This document shows positions 1-8,226 of a stretch of DNA of 64,000 bases, in pieces (positions within the stretch are counted from its first letter, which is position 1; each line of letters begins with the position of its first letter). The notes below the pieces were generated by a model. That model saw only the letters and a program-made list of their open reading frames with translations, had not been told where the DNA came from and did not search any database. Source of the stretch: Exilispira sp964581895 (GTDB lineage Bacteria; Spirochaetota; JAAYUW01); the NCBI GenBank assembly GCA_964581895.1, contig CAZOPR010000010.1:1-64000 (forward strand), given 5' to 3'. The translations under genes were made by a program, and so were the position numbers.

Positions 1-625
1 GTGGCGTGGGCAAGGGCTAATCTATCAAATATATTTCCTTTGTCAAGTCGTTTTTTAAAATATTTTAAATTTTTTAATTTTACATTTTTATCTTAATTTA
101 TATTGGTTTTATGACTATAAATAATTTATAATATTTACCTAAAATAAAACAATGCAAAATAAAATAAATTATAGTGATTTTTCTATCCTAAAAATATTAC
201 TTACAAATAAATATTAAAAAAACAATAAGGAAAAATTAAAAAAGAATAAATGAACAAGTCTCAAAATAGAAAAATAAATTGCAAAATATTAGAATATATT
301 TTGAATATCTATAGAATATATGAAAAACATTCGGAAAATCATAAAAAATAAAAACAATATACAAGATAAAATATGAATAAAATATGAATAAAATATGAAT
401 AAAAAAAGTATGCTTAAAATTTAAAAAAATTAATAAAAAATTAATTTATAAAATTGATTTTTTATTCTTTACACGCCTAAAAAACTTTCCTAGTAAAAAG
501 ATTTATTGAACAGTTGATTTATAATTTAATAGTGCTATTTAAAATTTTGAATTAGATTGAGATAAATTTGTTTCAATCGATTTATTATGTTTTATTATTT
601 TTTATTATAAAAAGGGGATGTTTAT
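1..625. other. AT-rich gene-free stretch
   Basis: No coding region is apparent. The first 20 or so bases are G-rich (gtggcgtgggcaagggc) and stand out from the AT-rich background; they loosely resemble the G-rich elements near 13.66 and 56.16 kb. Around 367-403 an 11-bp unit (aaaatatgaat) is repeated three times in tandem. The last 100 bases before the next gene probably hold its promoter, but I could not single one out. Confidence 0.5.
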
Positions 626-1246
626 ATGCAAAAATCTATTTCTAAAATTGGGTTTATTTGTTTTTCTATTATTATTTTATTTGTTTTGTTTAGCTGTATG
701 TCCGGAATTGCTGAAATAAAGAAAGACCCTTATCGTTATAATGGACAAGAGGTTAATATTTATGGAACTGTGGAAAAAGTAAAACTTTTTAACGAATCTT
801 CTGAATATAATGCACCAGTGCCACTTCTATTATATACTATAAAAGATAACTTTGATGAAATAGCAGTTTTATCTACACAAACAGCATACAAAGGCTCTTA
901 TAAAAGTGTACATGGTAAAGTTTTGATATTTAAAAGTAATCTTTATGAAAATGACATACAGTTTATTGTAAATGAAATTACTAAATATTTATCAGAAAAG
1001 AATGCCCTTCCTTCTTCTAAACAAAAAGAAGCACAAAAAGCATTTGTGTCTATAATAGCAGCAATTATTAACCTTTTAACAAATGGGAAACTTAGTCAAC
1101 CTGTCAACAATATTTCAGAAGGAGCACAAACAATAATAGATTCGAATCTTGATGCTGTGGATAAAGAGTATATTAATCAAATTACAAATTCTCTTTTGAA
1201 TTTTTTACCAAAGGATGAATATTATTACTTAATACTTGAAGATTAG
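626..1246 (+). CDS. putative lipoprotein with OB-fold-like segment
   Basis: A 206-residue protein of unknown function. Residues 1-24 form a type II signal peptide: charged start, hydrophobic core, and lipobox LFSC with the modified Cys at about residue 24. It is therefore probably a membrane-anchored lipoprotein. Just after it, DPYRYNGQEVNIYGTV and the later strand HGKVLIF look like the small OB-fold (tRNA_anti-like) domains found in bacterial lipoproteins, in which a residue pattern 'P..y.gk.V.v.G.V' recurs. The C-terminal half is probably helical. A G-rich ribosome binding site (aaaagggg) precedes the ATG. It stands alone, with a repeat-filled spacer downstream. The lipoprotein call is firm; the OB-fold idea is tentative. 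Confidence 0.6.
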   Translation: MQKSISKIGFICFSIIILFVLFSCMSGIAEIKKDPYRYNGQEVNIYGTVEKVKLFNESSEYNAPVPLLLYTIKDNFDEIAVLSTQTAYKGSYKSVHGKVLIFKSNLYENDIQFIVNEITKYLSEKNALPSSKQKEAQKAFVSIIAAIINLLTNGKLSQPVNNISEGAQTIIDSNLDAVDKEYINQITNSLLNFLPKDEYYYLILED

Positions 1247-1254
1247 GTACAAAT

Positions 1255-1505
1255 AAACTATAAATTACTATCAAATTATAGAAAATATAAATAGTTAATA
1301 AATTATAGAAAGTTAATAAAATATAAATTTTTAATAAGTTATAATTGCTAACAAGATATAAAGAGTTAATAAGATATTAAGTTTTAATTAGTTATGATTG
1401 TTAACAAGATATAAAGAGCTATCAAAATATAAAGTGTTAGCAAGTTTAATTCTTAACTAGATATAAAAAGTTAACAAAATATAAAGAGTTAGTAAATTAT
1501 CAGTT
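1255..1505. repeat. degenerate intergenic tandem repeat, about 18-20 bp unit
   Basis: The spacer after the lipoprotein gene is a run of diverged copies of a unit close to gttaacaagatataaagag (variants gttaataagatat, gctaacaagatataaa, agttaacaaaatataaag). At least eight recognisable copies occur. They carry no reading frame and no dyad symmetry. The pattern looks like a decayed minisatellite. Confidence 0.65.
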
Positions 1506-1622
1506 GATATTATAGTGAAATGTTAGTTAATGATTTTATTAAAGTTGCCTTACAAATTGATTTTTTTACAAAATATCTTAAAATATTTACATGGAATTAA
1601 GCATAAATCTTAAGGAGGATTT

Positions 1623-1724
1623 ATGGCTGAGCATACTACAAAAACAAAGAAAGAGAACAAAAAACAACCTCAGAAATCTTTAAAAGAAAAAAGAAAGGAA
1701 AAAAAGGAAAAAAAATCTACTTAA
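1623..1724 (+). CDS. 33-residue lysine-rich basic protein
   Basis: A very short gene encoding 33 residues (starts MAEHTTKTKKENKK, ends KEKKEKKST), with about half the residues Lys, Arg or Glu. It is too short for most gene callers, but the signals are strong. A near-perfect Shine-Dalgarno aaggagg lies six bases before the ATG, and a clear intrinsic terminator begins seven bases after the TAA. It is thus a self-contained transcription unit between a repeat tract and the EF-G-like gene. Composition suggests a nucleic-acid- or ribosome-associated protein, but no family was recognised. No Cys, His pair or other metal-binding motif is present. Confidence 0.7.
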   Translation: MAEHTTKTKKENKKQPQKSLKEKRKEKKEKKST

Positions 1725-1730
1725 CTTGGA

Positions 1731-1766
1731 AAAGGGTGTCTTAAAATAAGGACACCCTTTTTTTGT
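1731..1766 (+). terminator. intrinsic terminator of the small basic protein gene
   Basis: A 10-bp perfect stem (aaagggtgtc at 1731-1740 with gacaccctttt at 1751-1761) encloses a 10-base AT loop and runs into a T tract. It follows directly after the 33-residue gene. Confidence 0.88.
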
Positions 1767-1836
1767 TTTTTATTGCATAAAAATTAATATTTTATAATCT
1801 ATTTTATAATCTAATTATAGATAATCAGGAGTTCAA

Positions 1837-3891
1837 ATGCAGGCTGGTAAAAAAGAGCAAACTACTATAGGGATAATAGCTCATATTGACGCAGGTAAAA
1901 CAACTACAACTGAAACTATATTATATAAAACAGGTAAAATACATAAAGTAGGCTCTGTAGATGATGGAACTACCGAAATGGACTATCTTGAAGAAGAAAA
2001 ACAAAGAGGTATAACAATTGTATCTGCAGCAACTACAGTTTATTGGAAGGAAGAAAAAATAAATATTATTGATACCCCCGGTCATATTGATTTTATTTCT
2101 GAAGTAAAAAAGTCTTTAACTGTAATTGATGGAGCAGTATTAGTATTGTGTGGAACTGCTGGTGTTCAAGCCCAGACAGAAACTCTTTATAACCTATGTT
2201 TACAGGATAAAATTCCTTTAATATTCTTTATAAATAAAATGGATAGAAACACATCTTCTTACGATAGAGCCTTCAATAGCTTAATAGAATCTTTTGGAAA
2301 TAACTTTATTCCTTTATCTCTTCCAATTTACAACAAAGAAGAAGAATTTGCTGGTTTTTATGATATTTTAAGCAAAATTTATTTCATATATGAAACTTCT
2401 TCTGAAAATATTAAAAAAGAATCGGCTAAAATTTTGTCTTTTAACAGACTTCCAAATGAATTTGTTACAATAAAGGATTTTGATAGATATATACATCTTT
2501 TTGAAGAAAAACTTGCAGAAAAAGATGAAGAGTTATTTGAGTTTTACTTGCATAATAATTCTATATTTGGATTTGATACGGAAAAATTAAAAAAAATTAT
2601 AAAAGAAAAGACCACAAAAAGAGAAATATTTCCTGTAATCTGTGGATCAGCGGTAAAAGGGATTGGCATTGACAATCTTCTTGATTCAATAGTAAGTTAT
2701 TTCCCTAAAGCCGATGAAGTAGATTATACACTTTATACACCTTCAGATGAAGAAGTGATTAACCCAAATAAAAAGGTTGGTTTCATATTTAAAACAATAT
2801 ATGACAAACAAACAGGGAAACTTTCACTTGTTAGAATTTATAATGGAAATTTTTCTAAGGGAGACAAGATTTTTAATCCAAGGAAAAATATCTGGGAAAA
2901 AATTTCTCATATTTACTTACTTCATGCAGATAAAAAAACAGAGATAGAAGAAGCACATAAAGGAGATATCATCGGTATTATTGGTTTTAAGGAAAGTGAA
3001 ACAGGGGATACGATATTATCAGATAAATCCTACCTTTTTATGCATAAGCATTTCATAACTGAACCAGTAATAACTATGAGTATAGAAACAAGATTTGTAA
3101 AAGATGTTGAACCACTTATTATAGCATTACATATTATAAGTAAAGAGGACAATTCATTTTCTTATAAACAAAATAAAGAAGCTGGACAAATCGAAATTTC
3201 AGGTATGGGGGAACTTCATTTAGAAGTGATCCAGCATAGAATCAAAAATGACTTTAAGATAGAAACAAGACTTGGCAACCCTTCTATAGCATATAGAGAA
3301 ACTATTACATCAAGCAATTCAAAAGAAATTGAGGTCTCAAAAATAATAAAAGGTGTTACAAATCACTTCAAGTTAAATTTAACTCTAACTAAGGGCGAAG
3401 AAAATAAATATATAATTAAAACAGCAAAAATAGAGGAACAATACCTTTCTTTTTTCGAAACTTTTTTCTCTAATGCTTTTATATCAGGTCCTGCTTATGG
3501 CTACCCTATTGCAAATCTTGAAATAATTCTTAACGATTTTTGTAAATTTTCAAATGATGTTGATTTAGTTTTTTTAGGAGAAACCTTAAGAAATTTATTT
3601 TTTGAAATTTATCAACTTTCCAATCCGACCCTGCTTGAACCTGTAATGAAACTAGATATAGTAGTAGATGAAAATCATTTTAGTGAAGTAATAAATGATT
3701 TAAATTCTAAAAAGGTAGATATCCTTGAAATGAAAATGCTTGCAGATAATTCTAAGTACAAAAGAATTATAGCCAAAGGACCTGTTTCTAATTTTTTTGG
3801 ATATTCTACAACATTAAGGAACTTAACCTCTGGTCAGGGTTATTTCACGATGGAATTTTTAAATTATGAACCATCTTCAAGACAAATTTGA
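1837..3891 (+). CDS. EF-G-like translation GTPase (divergent paralogue)
   Basis: A 684-residue translational GTPase, close to the normal EF-G length of about 690. All GTPase motifs are seen: AHIDAGKTT (P-loop, residues 14-22), RGITI (switch I), DTPGH (G3), NKMD (G4) and CGSA (G5). The EF-G domain III signature ISGMGELHLEV and the domain V ending GQGYFTMEFLNYEP are also present. Domain IV is strongly divergent, as in secondary EF-Gs of spirochaetes and planctomycetes (spd-type EF-G2) and in ribosome-protection proteins. No ribosomal-protein or tuf neighbours occur, so this is probably not the housekeeping copy. Spacing of the RBS (caggag) supports the start. Whether it translocates, recycles or protects ribosomes cannot be read from the sequence. 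Confidence 0.88.
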   Translation: MQAGKKEQTTIGIIAHIDAGKTTTTETILYKTGKIHKVGSVDDGTTEMDYLEEEKQRGITIVSAATTVYWKEEKINIIDTPGHIDFISEVKKSLTVIDGAVLVLCGTAGVQAQTETLYNLCLQDKIPLIFFINKMDRNTSSYDRAFNSLIESFGNNFIPLSLPIYNKEEEFAGFYDILSKIYFIYETSSENIKKESAKILSFNRLPNEFVTIKDFDRYIHLFEEKLAEKDEELFEFYLHNNSIFGFDTEKLKKIIKEKTTKREIFPVICGSAVKGIGIDNLLDSIVSYFPKADEVDYTLYTPSDEEVINPNKKVGFIFKTIYDKQTGKLSLVRIYNGNFSKGDKIFNPRKNIWEKISHIYLLHADKKTEIEEAHKGDIIGIIGFKESETGDTILSDKSYLFMHKHFITEPVITMSIETRFVKDVEPLIIALHIISKEDNSFSYKQNKEAGQIEISGMGELHLEVIQHRIKNDFKIETRLGNPSIAYRETITSSNSKEIEVSKIIKGVTNHFKLNLTLTKGEENKYIIKTAKIEEQYLSFFETFFSNAFISGPAYGYPIANLEIILNDFCKFSNDVDLVFLGETLRNLFFEIYQLSNPTLLEPVMKLDIVVDENHFSEVINDLNSKKVDILEMKMLADNSKYKRIIAKGPVSNFFGYSTTLRNLTSGQGYFTMEFLNYEPSSRQI

Positions 3892-3963
3892 CTTCAAAAA
3901 AAAAATATATTATAAAATAAACATAAATAAAAGATATCAAAAATTGATAAAAGAGAATAATTT

Positions 3964-5133
3964 ATGGGAAAAAAGATTTTTCTTAAAAATTTTACTTTTA
4001 CTTTTACTTTTATTTTTATTTTTTCACTATTATTTTTTACTTGTATTTCTTTATCCGCTCAAGAATCAGATACTAACACTCTGGATAAGATTATTAAAGG
4101 AAATGAATTTCTCTTAAAATCTAACTTAAATCTATACATAGGATTTACAGGTTATTTTACAAATTATCTAACAGACTCCACTTCAACCAGTTACTACTTA
4201 TTTTATGAATTTTTATTTGGTTATGATATTTTTAACTGGCTAAAAATAGATACAGATTTAATGATTTATACCGATTTTGATAGCTGGTCTGGTTCAAAAC
4301 CTTTTATATTTTTTAATATTAATTTCAATGAAATTTTCAAATCACTTCCTATTAATATTGAATTAAAAACAGGGACTTTTTCCCAAGATTTTTCAATTTC
4401 TTCTTATTTTTATGATAGCACCCCTTTTTATTATGGAATCGCACCATTTTATATTTGTTGGGAAAAGGGAGCTTTATTATTAAATGTCGAATGGTGGTTA
4501 CTAAAAGTTTCCACTGGAATATTTAATTTTGACAAATTATTTGGTTTTATAAAAGGAGTCTTTTCTTTTTATGATTTTGCATTTATATCTGTGACAGATT
4601 TATTCTCTATAAATATAGACAAACCTGGTTCTTTTTTTATCGAACTTGGATTAACTACAGGATTATTTGATATTTTAATTTACTTTTTACCTTTGAACTA
4701 TGAAGAATCCGGACAAACATTACCGGCATATTCCTTTGGAGCTAATATTTCAATATCTTTTATTTTTTCAAACACTCATAAATTAGACTTAAAAATTTTC
4801 GGTGATTATTGTGACCAGAATTCACAGAATGGATTTATTCTTATAGATTACATTAATGAGTTATATTACCCCTCAAATTACCAATTTTCTGAAAAGCATC
4901 CCACAAGAGCAGGGTTTGGTATTGAATATAATGGGAATTTTTCTAAAAATCTTGATATAACACTTGATCTTTATCTATATTACAATTTTTCTTCAAGCAA
5001 TATTGTTATTAATGCTTATTCAAAAATTCAATTTTATTATTTCTATCTATTAGTAAATTATTTTCCACTATATTACCCTGTGTTACCAAAAAATAATTTT
5101 TCATTATCATTAGGAATTAATTTTGGTTTTTAA
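3964..5133 (+). CDS. probable outer-membrane beta-barrel protein
   Basis: A 389-residue protein of unknown function. Residues 1-32 form a long signal peptide ending near LSAQES. The rest is rich in Phe, Tyr, Ser and Asn, with alternating hydrophobic/polar strands and turns such as STSTSYYLFYEF. It ends in ...SLGINFGF, a C-terminal phenylalanine typical of outer-membrane proteins recognised by BamA. No cysteine-rich or enzymatic motif is seen. It lies 72 bases after the EF-G-like gene and 6 bases before aroE, so it is probably co-transcribed with aroE, though no functional link is obvious. Export is confident; the barrel fold is inferred from composition and terminus. Confidence 0.6.
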   Translation: MGKKIFLKNFTFTFTFIFIFSLLFFTCISLSAQESDTNTLDKIIKGNEFLLKSNLNLYIGFTGYFTNYLTDSTSTSYYLFYEFLFGYDIFNWLKIDTDLMIYTDFDSWSGSKPFIFFNINFNEIFKSLPINIELKTGTFSQDFSISSYFYDSTPFYYGIAPFYICWEKGALLLNVEWWLLKVSTGIFNFDKLFGFIKGVFSFYDFAFISVTDLFSINIDKPGSFFIELGLTTGLFDILIYFLPLNYEESGQTLPAYSFGANISISFIFSNTHKLDLKIFGDYCDQNSQNGFILIDYINELYYPSNYQFSEKHPTRAGFGIEYNGNFSKNLDITLDLYLYYNFSSSNIVINAYSKIQFYYFYLLVNYFPLYYPVLPKNNFSLSLGINFGF

Positions 5134-5139
5134 TTAAAG

Positions 5140-6306
5140 ATGTACGCTGTTTTTGGTAATCCTATAGAACATTCGCTCTCGCCATATCTTATAAATAAAT
5201 TGTTGAATATAAGTTGTAGCAAGATATCTTTGGGCGATTCATTCGATAAAAAGTATCTATTAGACTTATTAAATCAAAAAAAAATATATTTTGGAAATGT
5301 TACTTATCCTTATAAAAATATATTTTTTAATTATTCAGATTCAATAAAGTTTCCAGCAGATAGATTATCTGCAATAAATGCTTTTATTTATAAAGATAAT
5401 AAAATAATTTCTACAAATACCGATGGTGAAGGTTTTTTTTATTCTCTATATTCCTTAAATTATAATATTTATAAAAAACTTATTAACAATAAAGTTATCC
5501 TTATAGCAGGATCAGGTTCTACGGCAAAATCAATAGCCTTTTCTTCAAAAATAAGAGGGATAACTCCCATTTTTTTATCAAGAGAGAAATTCATATCAAA
5601 TCGAGAAAGATTTCAAGAAAGATTTAATAAAAGTGAAAAATCAATTATCTTTGATTACCAAAAATTTGATTACAAAAAGGGATTGGAATTAATTTTGAAA
5701 AATCATAATCATATAATTGTCTCTACACTTCCTTTTTCAGTATTATCTATTCTTTTAAAGTCTGCTATCTTAAAAAATGAAGTTGAAAAAGCGGATATTA
5801 TTAACTCAAAAGGAAATGGTTTAATAGAAAATAAAGTTGAAAAAACGGATCTTGAAAAAGCGGATTTTATTAACTCAAAAGGAAATGATTTAATAGAAAA
5901 TAAAGTTGAAAAAGCTAATCTTGAGAAAAGGGATTTTATTAACTTAAAAGGAAATGGACTAATAGAAAATAAAGTTGAAAAAAAAGATAATGTTAATTTA
6001 AAAGAGAGTAAACCAATAGAAAATGAATCAGAAAAAAATAATAAAGACAACTTTCTCGATATATACAATTTTTTTAACTATGCATATGAAAAAAGCATAA
6101 TAATTTTTGATTCAAACTATAAAGATTATCTATCTATTAAAAAAAATAGATTAAGTATAAATATTAATGATAATCTATTTGATGGAATAAATCAGTTTAT
6201 AGGCCAAGCATTATTATCGATCTATTTTTTTACTGAAAAAAACTTTCTAAAAATAGAAACAATTAAAAAGATAAAAGAAGAAATTATTAATGAAAGTTTA
6301 AGGTAA
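5140..6306 (+). CDS. aroE: shikimate dehydrogenase AroE with internal repeat insertion
   Basis: Shikimate dehydrogenase reduces 3-dehydroshikimate with NADPH in aromatic amino-acid synthesis. Motifs seen: the substrate loop IEHSLSP (residues 9-15), catalytic lysine in NVTYPYK (K59), catalytic aspartate in STNTDGEGF (D95), NADP-binding loop AGSGSTA (123-129) and the C-terminal helix DGINQFIGQALLS. The family normally has 270-290 residues; this one has 388. The excess is a hydrophilic insertion at about 215-296 made of four tandem units of 18-23 residues containing NSKGNGLIENKVEK. It sits in the NADP-binding half, away from catalytic residues. The reading frame is intact, so the protein may be active. 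The 3' end overlaps the convergent lipoprotein gene by 20 bases. Confidence 0.85.
   Translation: MYAVFGNPIEHSLSPYLINKLLNISCSKISLGDSFDKKYLLDLLNQKKIYFGNVTYPYKNIFFNYSDSIKFPADRLSAINAFIYKDNKIISTNTDGEGFFYSLYSLNYNIYKKLINNKVILIAGSGSTAKSIAFSSKIRGITPIFLSREKFISNRERFQERFNKSEKSIIFDYQKFDYKKGLELILKNHNHIIVSTLPFSVLSILLKSAILKNEVEKADIINSKGNGLIENKVEKTDLEKADFINSKGNDLIENKVEKANLEKRDFINLKGNGLIENKVEKKDNVNLKESKPIENESEKNNKDNFLDIYNFFNYAYEKSIIIFDSNYKDYLSIKKNRLSININDNLFDGINQFIGQALLSIYFFTEKNFLKIETIKKIKEEIINESLR
5782..6027 (+). repeat. in-frame tandem repeat inside aroE (69-bp unit)
   Basis: Four consecutive units begin gttgaaaaa and end aatagaaaataaa (the last aatagaaaatgaa), with lengths 54, 69, 69 and 54 bp. All are multiples of three, so the aroE frame is kept. 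The two 69-bp units are nearly identical, which implies recent duplication by slippage or unequal recombination. Confidence 0.85.
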
Positions 6307-6997
6307 ATTCAGAATCTAATATTAAAAGGCTAATATCATAATCCTGTAATATAAAATGCAATATTGAAGGATAATAAACATTATTCCATTTCTTATAATT
6401 TGAATATTCAACTTTAAGTTTTAATATCTCGCTATCAATTTCTGAACTAACTATTTTATAATCTTTTATTAAAAAAATAATGTCATTTATTAAAAAATCC
6501 CCATTTTTAATATTAGGAACCTTATTATCTTTTAAAAATAACAAGATTAGAAAAAGATTTTTTTCAAAATAACTTACAATATTTTTTAGACTTTTTAATG
6601 AGTCAGATGGGATAATATATTTTTCACCAGTCAAAAGATAATTTAAATAACCAGAATGGGTGTTATAATCATATTGTGCATTAAATAAATCTATTTGTCC
6701 AGTCCCTGCTTGGACCTTGCCTTCCAACCATATACTATTATTAAAACAAATATTTGCAGATATATTAAAAAGAGGGAAATTTTGGGTTTTGCTTTTAATA
6801 GTTAAAAATCCTTTTTTTATTTCCATCTTTTCAATATATAATAAACCTAATACTGGATACTTTTCTATATAAACGGAAAGTTCACTATCATTTGAAATCT
6901 TTTTAGAAAACGCGAGATTTGCACAACTTAAAAACATAAAATAAAAAAAGAATAGAAATAAGCAAAATAATACAAGAAGCTTTTTTTTATTATTCAC
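6287..6997 (-). CDS. putative lipoprotein, unknown function
   Basis: A 236-residue protein. Residues 1-26 are a signal peptide with the lipobox MFLSC, so it is predicted to be a lipoprotein. The mature part alternates beta-like stretches (GFLTIKSKTQNFPLFNISANI, and a G-rich turn KVQAGTGQID) with a helical segment. No family was recognised. The start is a GTG with only a weak RBS; no in-frame ATG lies before the hydrophobic core, so this start is the most reasonable one. It converges on aroE with a 20-base overlap. It lies 42 bases downstream of another lipoprotein gene on the same strand, suggesting an operon. Confidence 0.55.
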   Translation of the reverse strand: MNNKKKLLVLFCLFLFFFYFMFLSCANLAFSKKISNDSELSVYIEKYPVLGLLYIEKMEIKKGFLTIKSKTQNFPLFNISANICFNNSIWLEGKVQAGTGQIDLFNAQYDYNTHSGYLNYLLTGEKYIIPSDSLKSLKNIVSYFEKNLFLILLFLKDNKVPNIKNGDFLINDIIFLIKDYKIVSSEIDSEILKLKVEYSNYKKWNNVYYPSILHFILQDYDISLLILDSEFTLNFH

Positions 6998-7039
6998 TTT
7001 TTTAACTATAAAAATTATCTGTAATAAAATTTATTATCG

Positions 7040-7528
7040 CTAATTTTGACTTTCCACACCTTGAATAGATATCAATGCTTCCTGATAAGCAGGATTGGAC
7101 AAAATAAACTGGTCAATCGCATTTTTGTTTTCATTTGCATAATCTTCATATTGCTGGGGTGTTATCGCAAAATATGAAAAAAAGGAGTTTTTAAGCTCTT
7201 CAATCTTACCTTTTTGCTCTTCTGTATATGAACCCAATAGATTGTATCCAGCTTTATCAAGTTCTTTTCGCCAGAGCACCATTATTGTGCAAAAGTCTTT
7301 GACATTGCTTATTCTTCCAATATTTTTAAGTTTTTCTTTTTCAGCTTCCCAATCTATTGCAGCTGCCTTAGAATCAACAACTATATCTATTGAATCATCC
7401 TCTTCAAGCTGATATTCTCCTTCACCAGTATTTTTTTTGTTGCAGGAAAATAGAAAAGAAACAAAAATGAATAATAAAATTAAAAATAAGAAAGTAACGA
7501 TAAATTTCTTTTTATATTTATTTTTCAT
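7040..7528 (-). CDS. putative lipoprotein, unknown function
   Basis: A 162-residue protein with a typical lipoprotein signal: a lysine-rich start (MKNKYKKKF), a long hydrophobic core and lipobox FLFSC followed by NKKN. The mature region begins with an acidic linker. Its remainder is predicted helical, with Trp and Lys/Glu-rich heptads (AAIDWEAEKEKLKNIGRI). I start it at the ATG at 7528 rather than the TTG four codons upstream, because GGA lies at a usable distance from the ATG. No family was recognised. It is probably transcribed together with the following lipoprotein gene and divergently from the gene at 7645. Confidence 0.55.
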   Translation of the reverse strand: MKNKYKKKFIVTFLFLILLFIFVSFLFSCNKKNTGEGEYQLEEDDSIDIVVDSKAAAIDWEAEKEKLKNIGRISNVKDFCTIMVLWRKELDKAGYNLLGSYTEEQKGKIEELKNSFFSYFAITPQQYEDYANENKNAIDQFILSNPAYQEALISIQGVESQN

Positions 7529-7644
7529 ATAGTTTTCCAATAATAATTTTTATGATTTAATTTTTACAAACAAAGTTTGTCTTATTTTTTTTTTTTGTAA
7601 AATATTAATTCTAATCTATATTATTAGTGATGGAGAATTTTAAC

Positions 7645-8226
7645 ATGAAAAGATCTATGTGGGGTTGGTTTAAGAAGTTATTTTCTAACTATTCAAAAAA
7701 AACTGTTCATCTTTATAGGATATTTTTATTTAAAATAGATGTTTACCTTTTTAATAGAAAGAAAAATAAATATTTTAAACAAATTGGTAAAATATTTTAT
7801 ACAGAACTATTAAACGGTAAAGAATCAGAACAGATTCTTGAAATTATTCAACCAATCTTTTCAAATATAGATAAGATAGATAGAAAGATTGAAAATCTGC
7901 TAACAAAAATAGATAATATTGCAAAAAAGGAAAAAATCTCAAAAGAAGAGGTCGAAAGGATTGACAGATTTATTGTTGACACAGATAAAAAGCTTTCAGA
8001 TTCAATTTTCAATGATAATGATGATTTAGATGATATAAGTATAGATGAAGATGATTTGGGTAATGCAGTGGCTGATTATCCAAGTGAAAATATCAATGAT
8101 GAAGTCATAAACAATGATGATAATCATAAAAACGAGAAAATTGCTAATGGAAAAAAGATAAATAAAAAAAATAAGAAAAAATCTGTCAAAAAAGAAAAAA
8201 TGATTAAACAAAACTCTAATGAATAA
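7645..8226 (+). CDS. hypothetical charged cytoplasmic protein
   Basis: A 193-residue protein of unknown function. The first 60 residues are basic and aromatic (MKRSMWGWFKKLF). A coiled-coil-like helix follows (about 55-105, pattern IDRKIENLLTKIDNIAKKE). Next comes an acidic stretch rich in Asp and Asn (NDNDDLDDISIDEDD), then a lysine-rich tail. No signal peptide or enzymatic motif is seen. Upstream GTG and ATG codons at 7627 and 7630 are possible, but GGAG at 7632-7635 is spaced correctly only for the ATG at 7645. The last 11 bases overlap the convergent M42 peptidase gene. The mixed-charge tail suggests binding to nucleic acid or another protein, which is only a guess. Confidence 0.5.
   Translation: MKRSMWGWFKKLFSNYSKKTVHLYRIFLFKIDVYLFNRKKNKYFKQIGKIFYTELLNGKESEQILEIIQPIFSNIDKIDRKIENLLTKIDNIAKKEKISKEEVERIDRFIVDTDKKLSDSIFNDNDDLDDISIDEDDLGNAVADYPSENINDEVINNDDNHKNEKIANGKKINKKNKKKSVKKEKMIKQNSNE

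Noticed and set aside
5709..6068. 119-residue open frame on the minus strand inside aroE, with repeated Phe/Ser-rich segments
   Set aside because: It is the antisense of the aroE tandem repeat; AroE has clear family motifs, and this frame has no RBS or recognisable domain.
8026..8211. Minus-strand 61-residue Phe/Ile-rich frame
   Set aside because: Antisense of the acidic and lysine-rich tail of the gene at 7645-8226.
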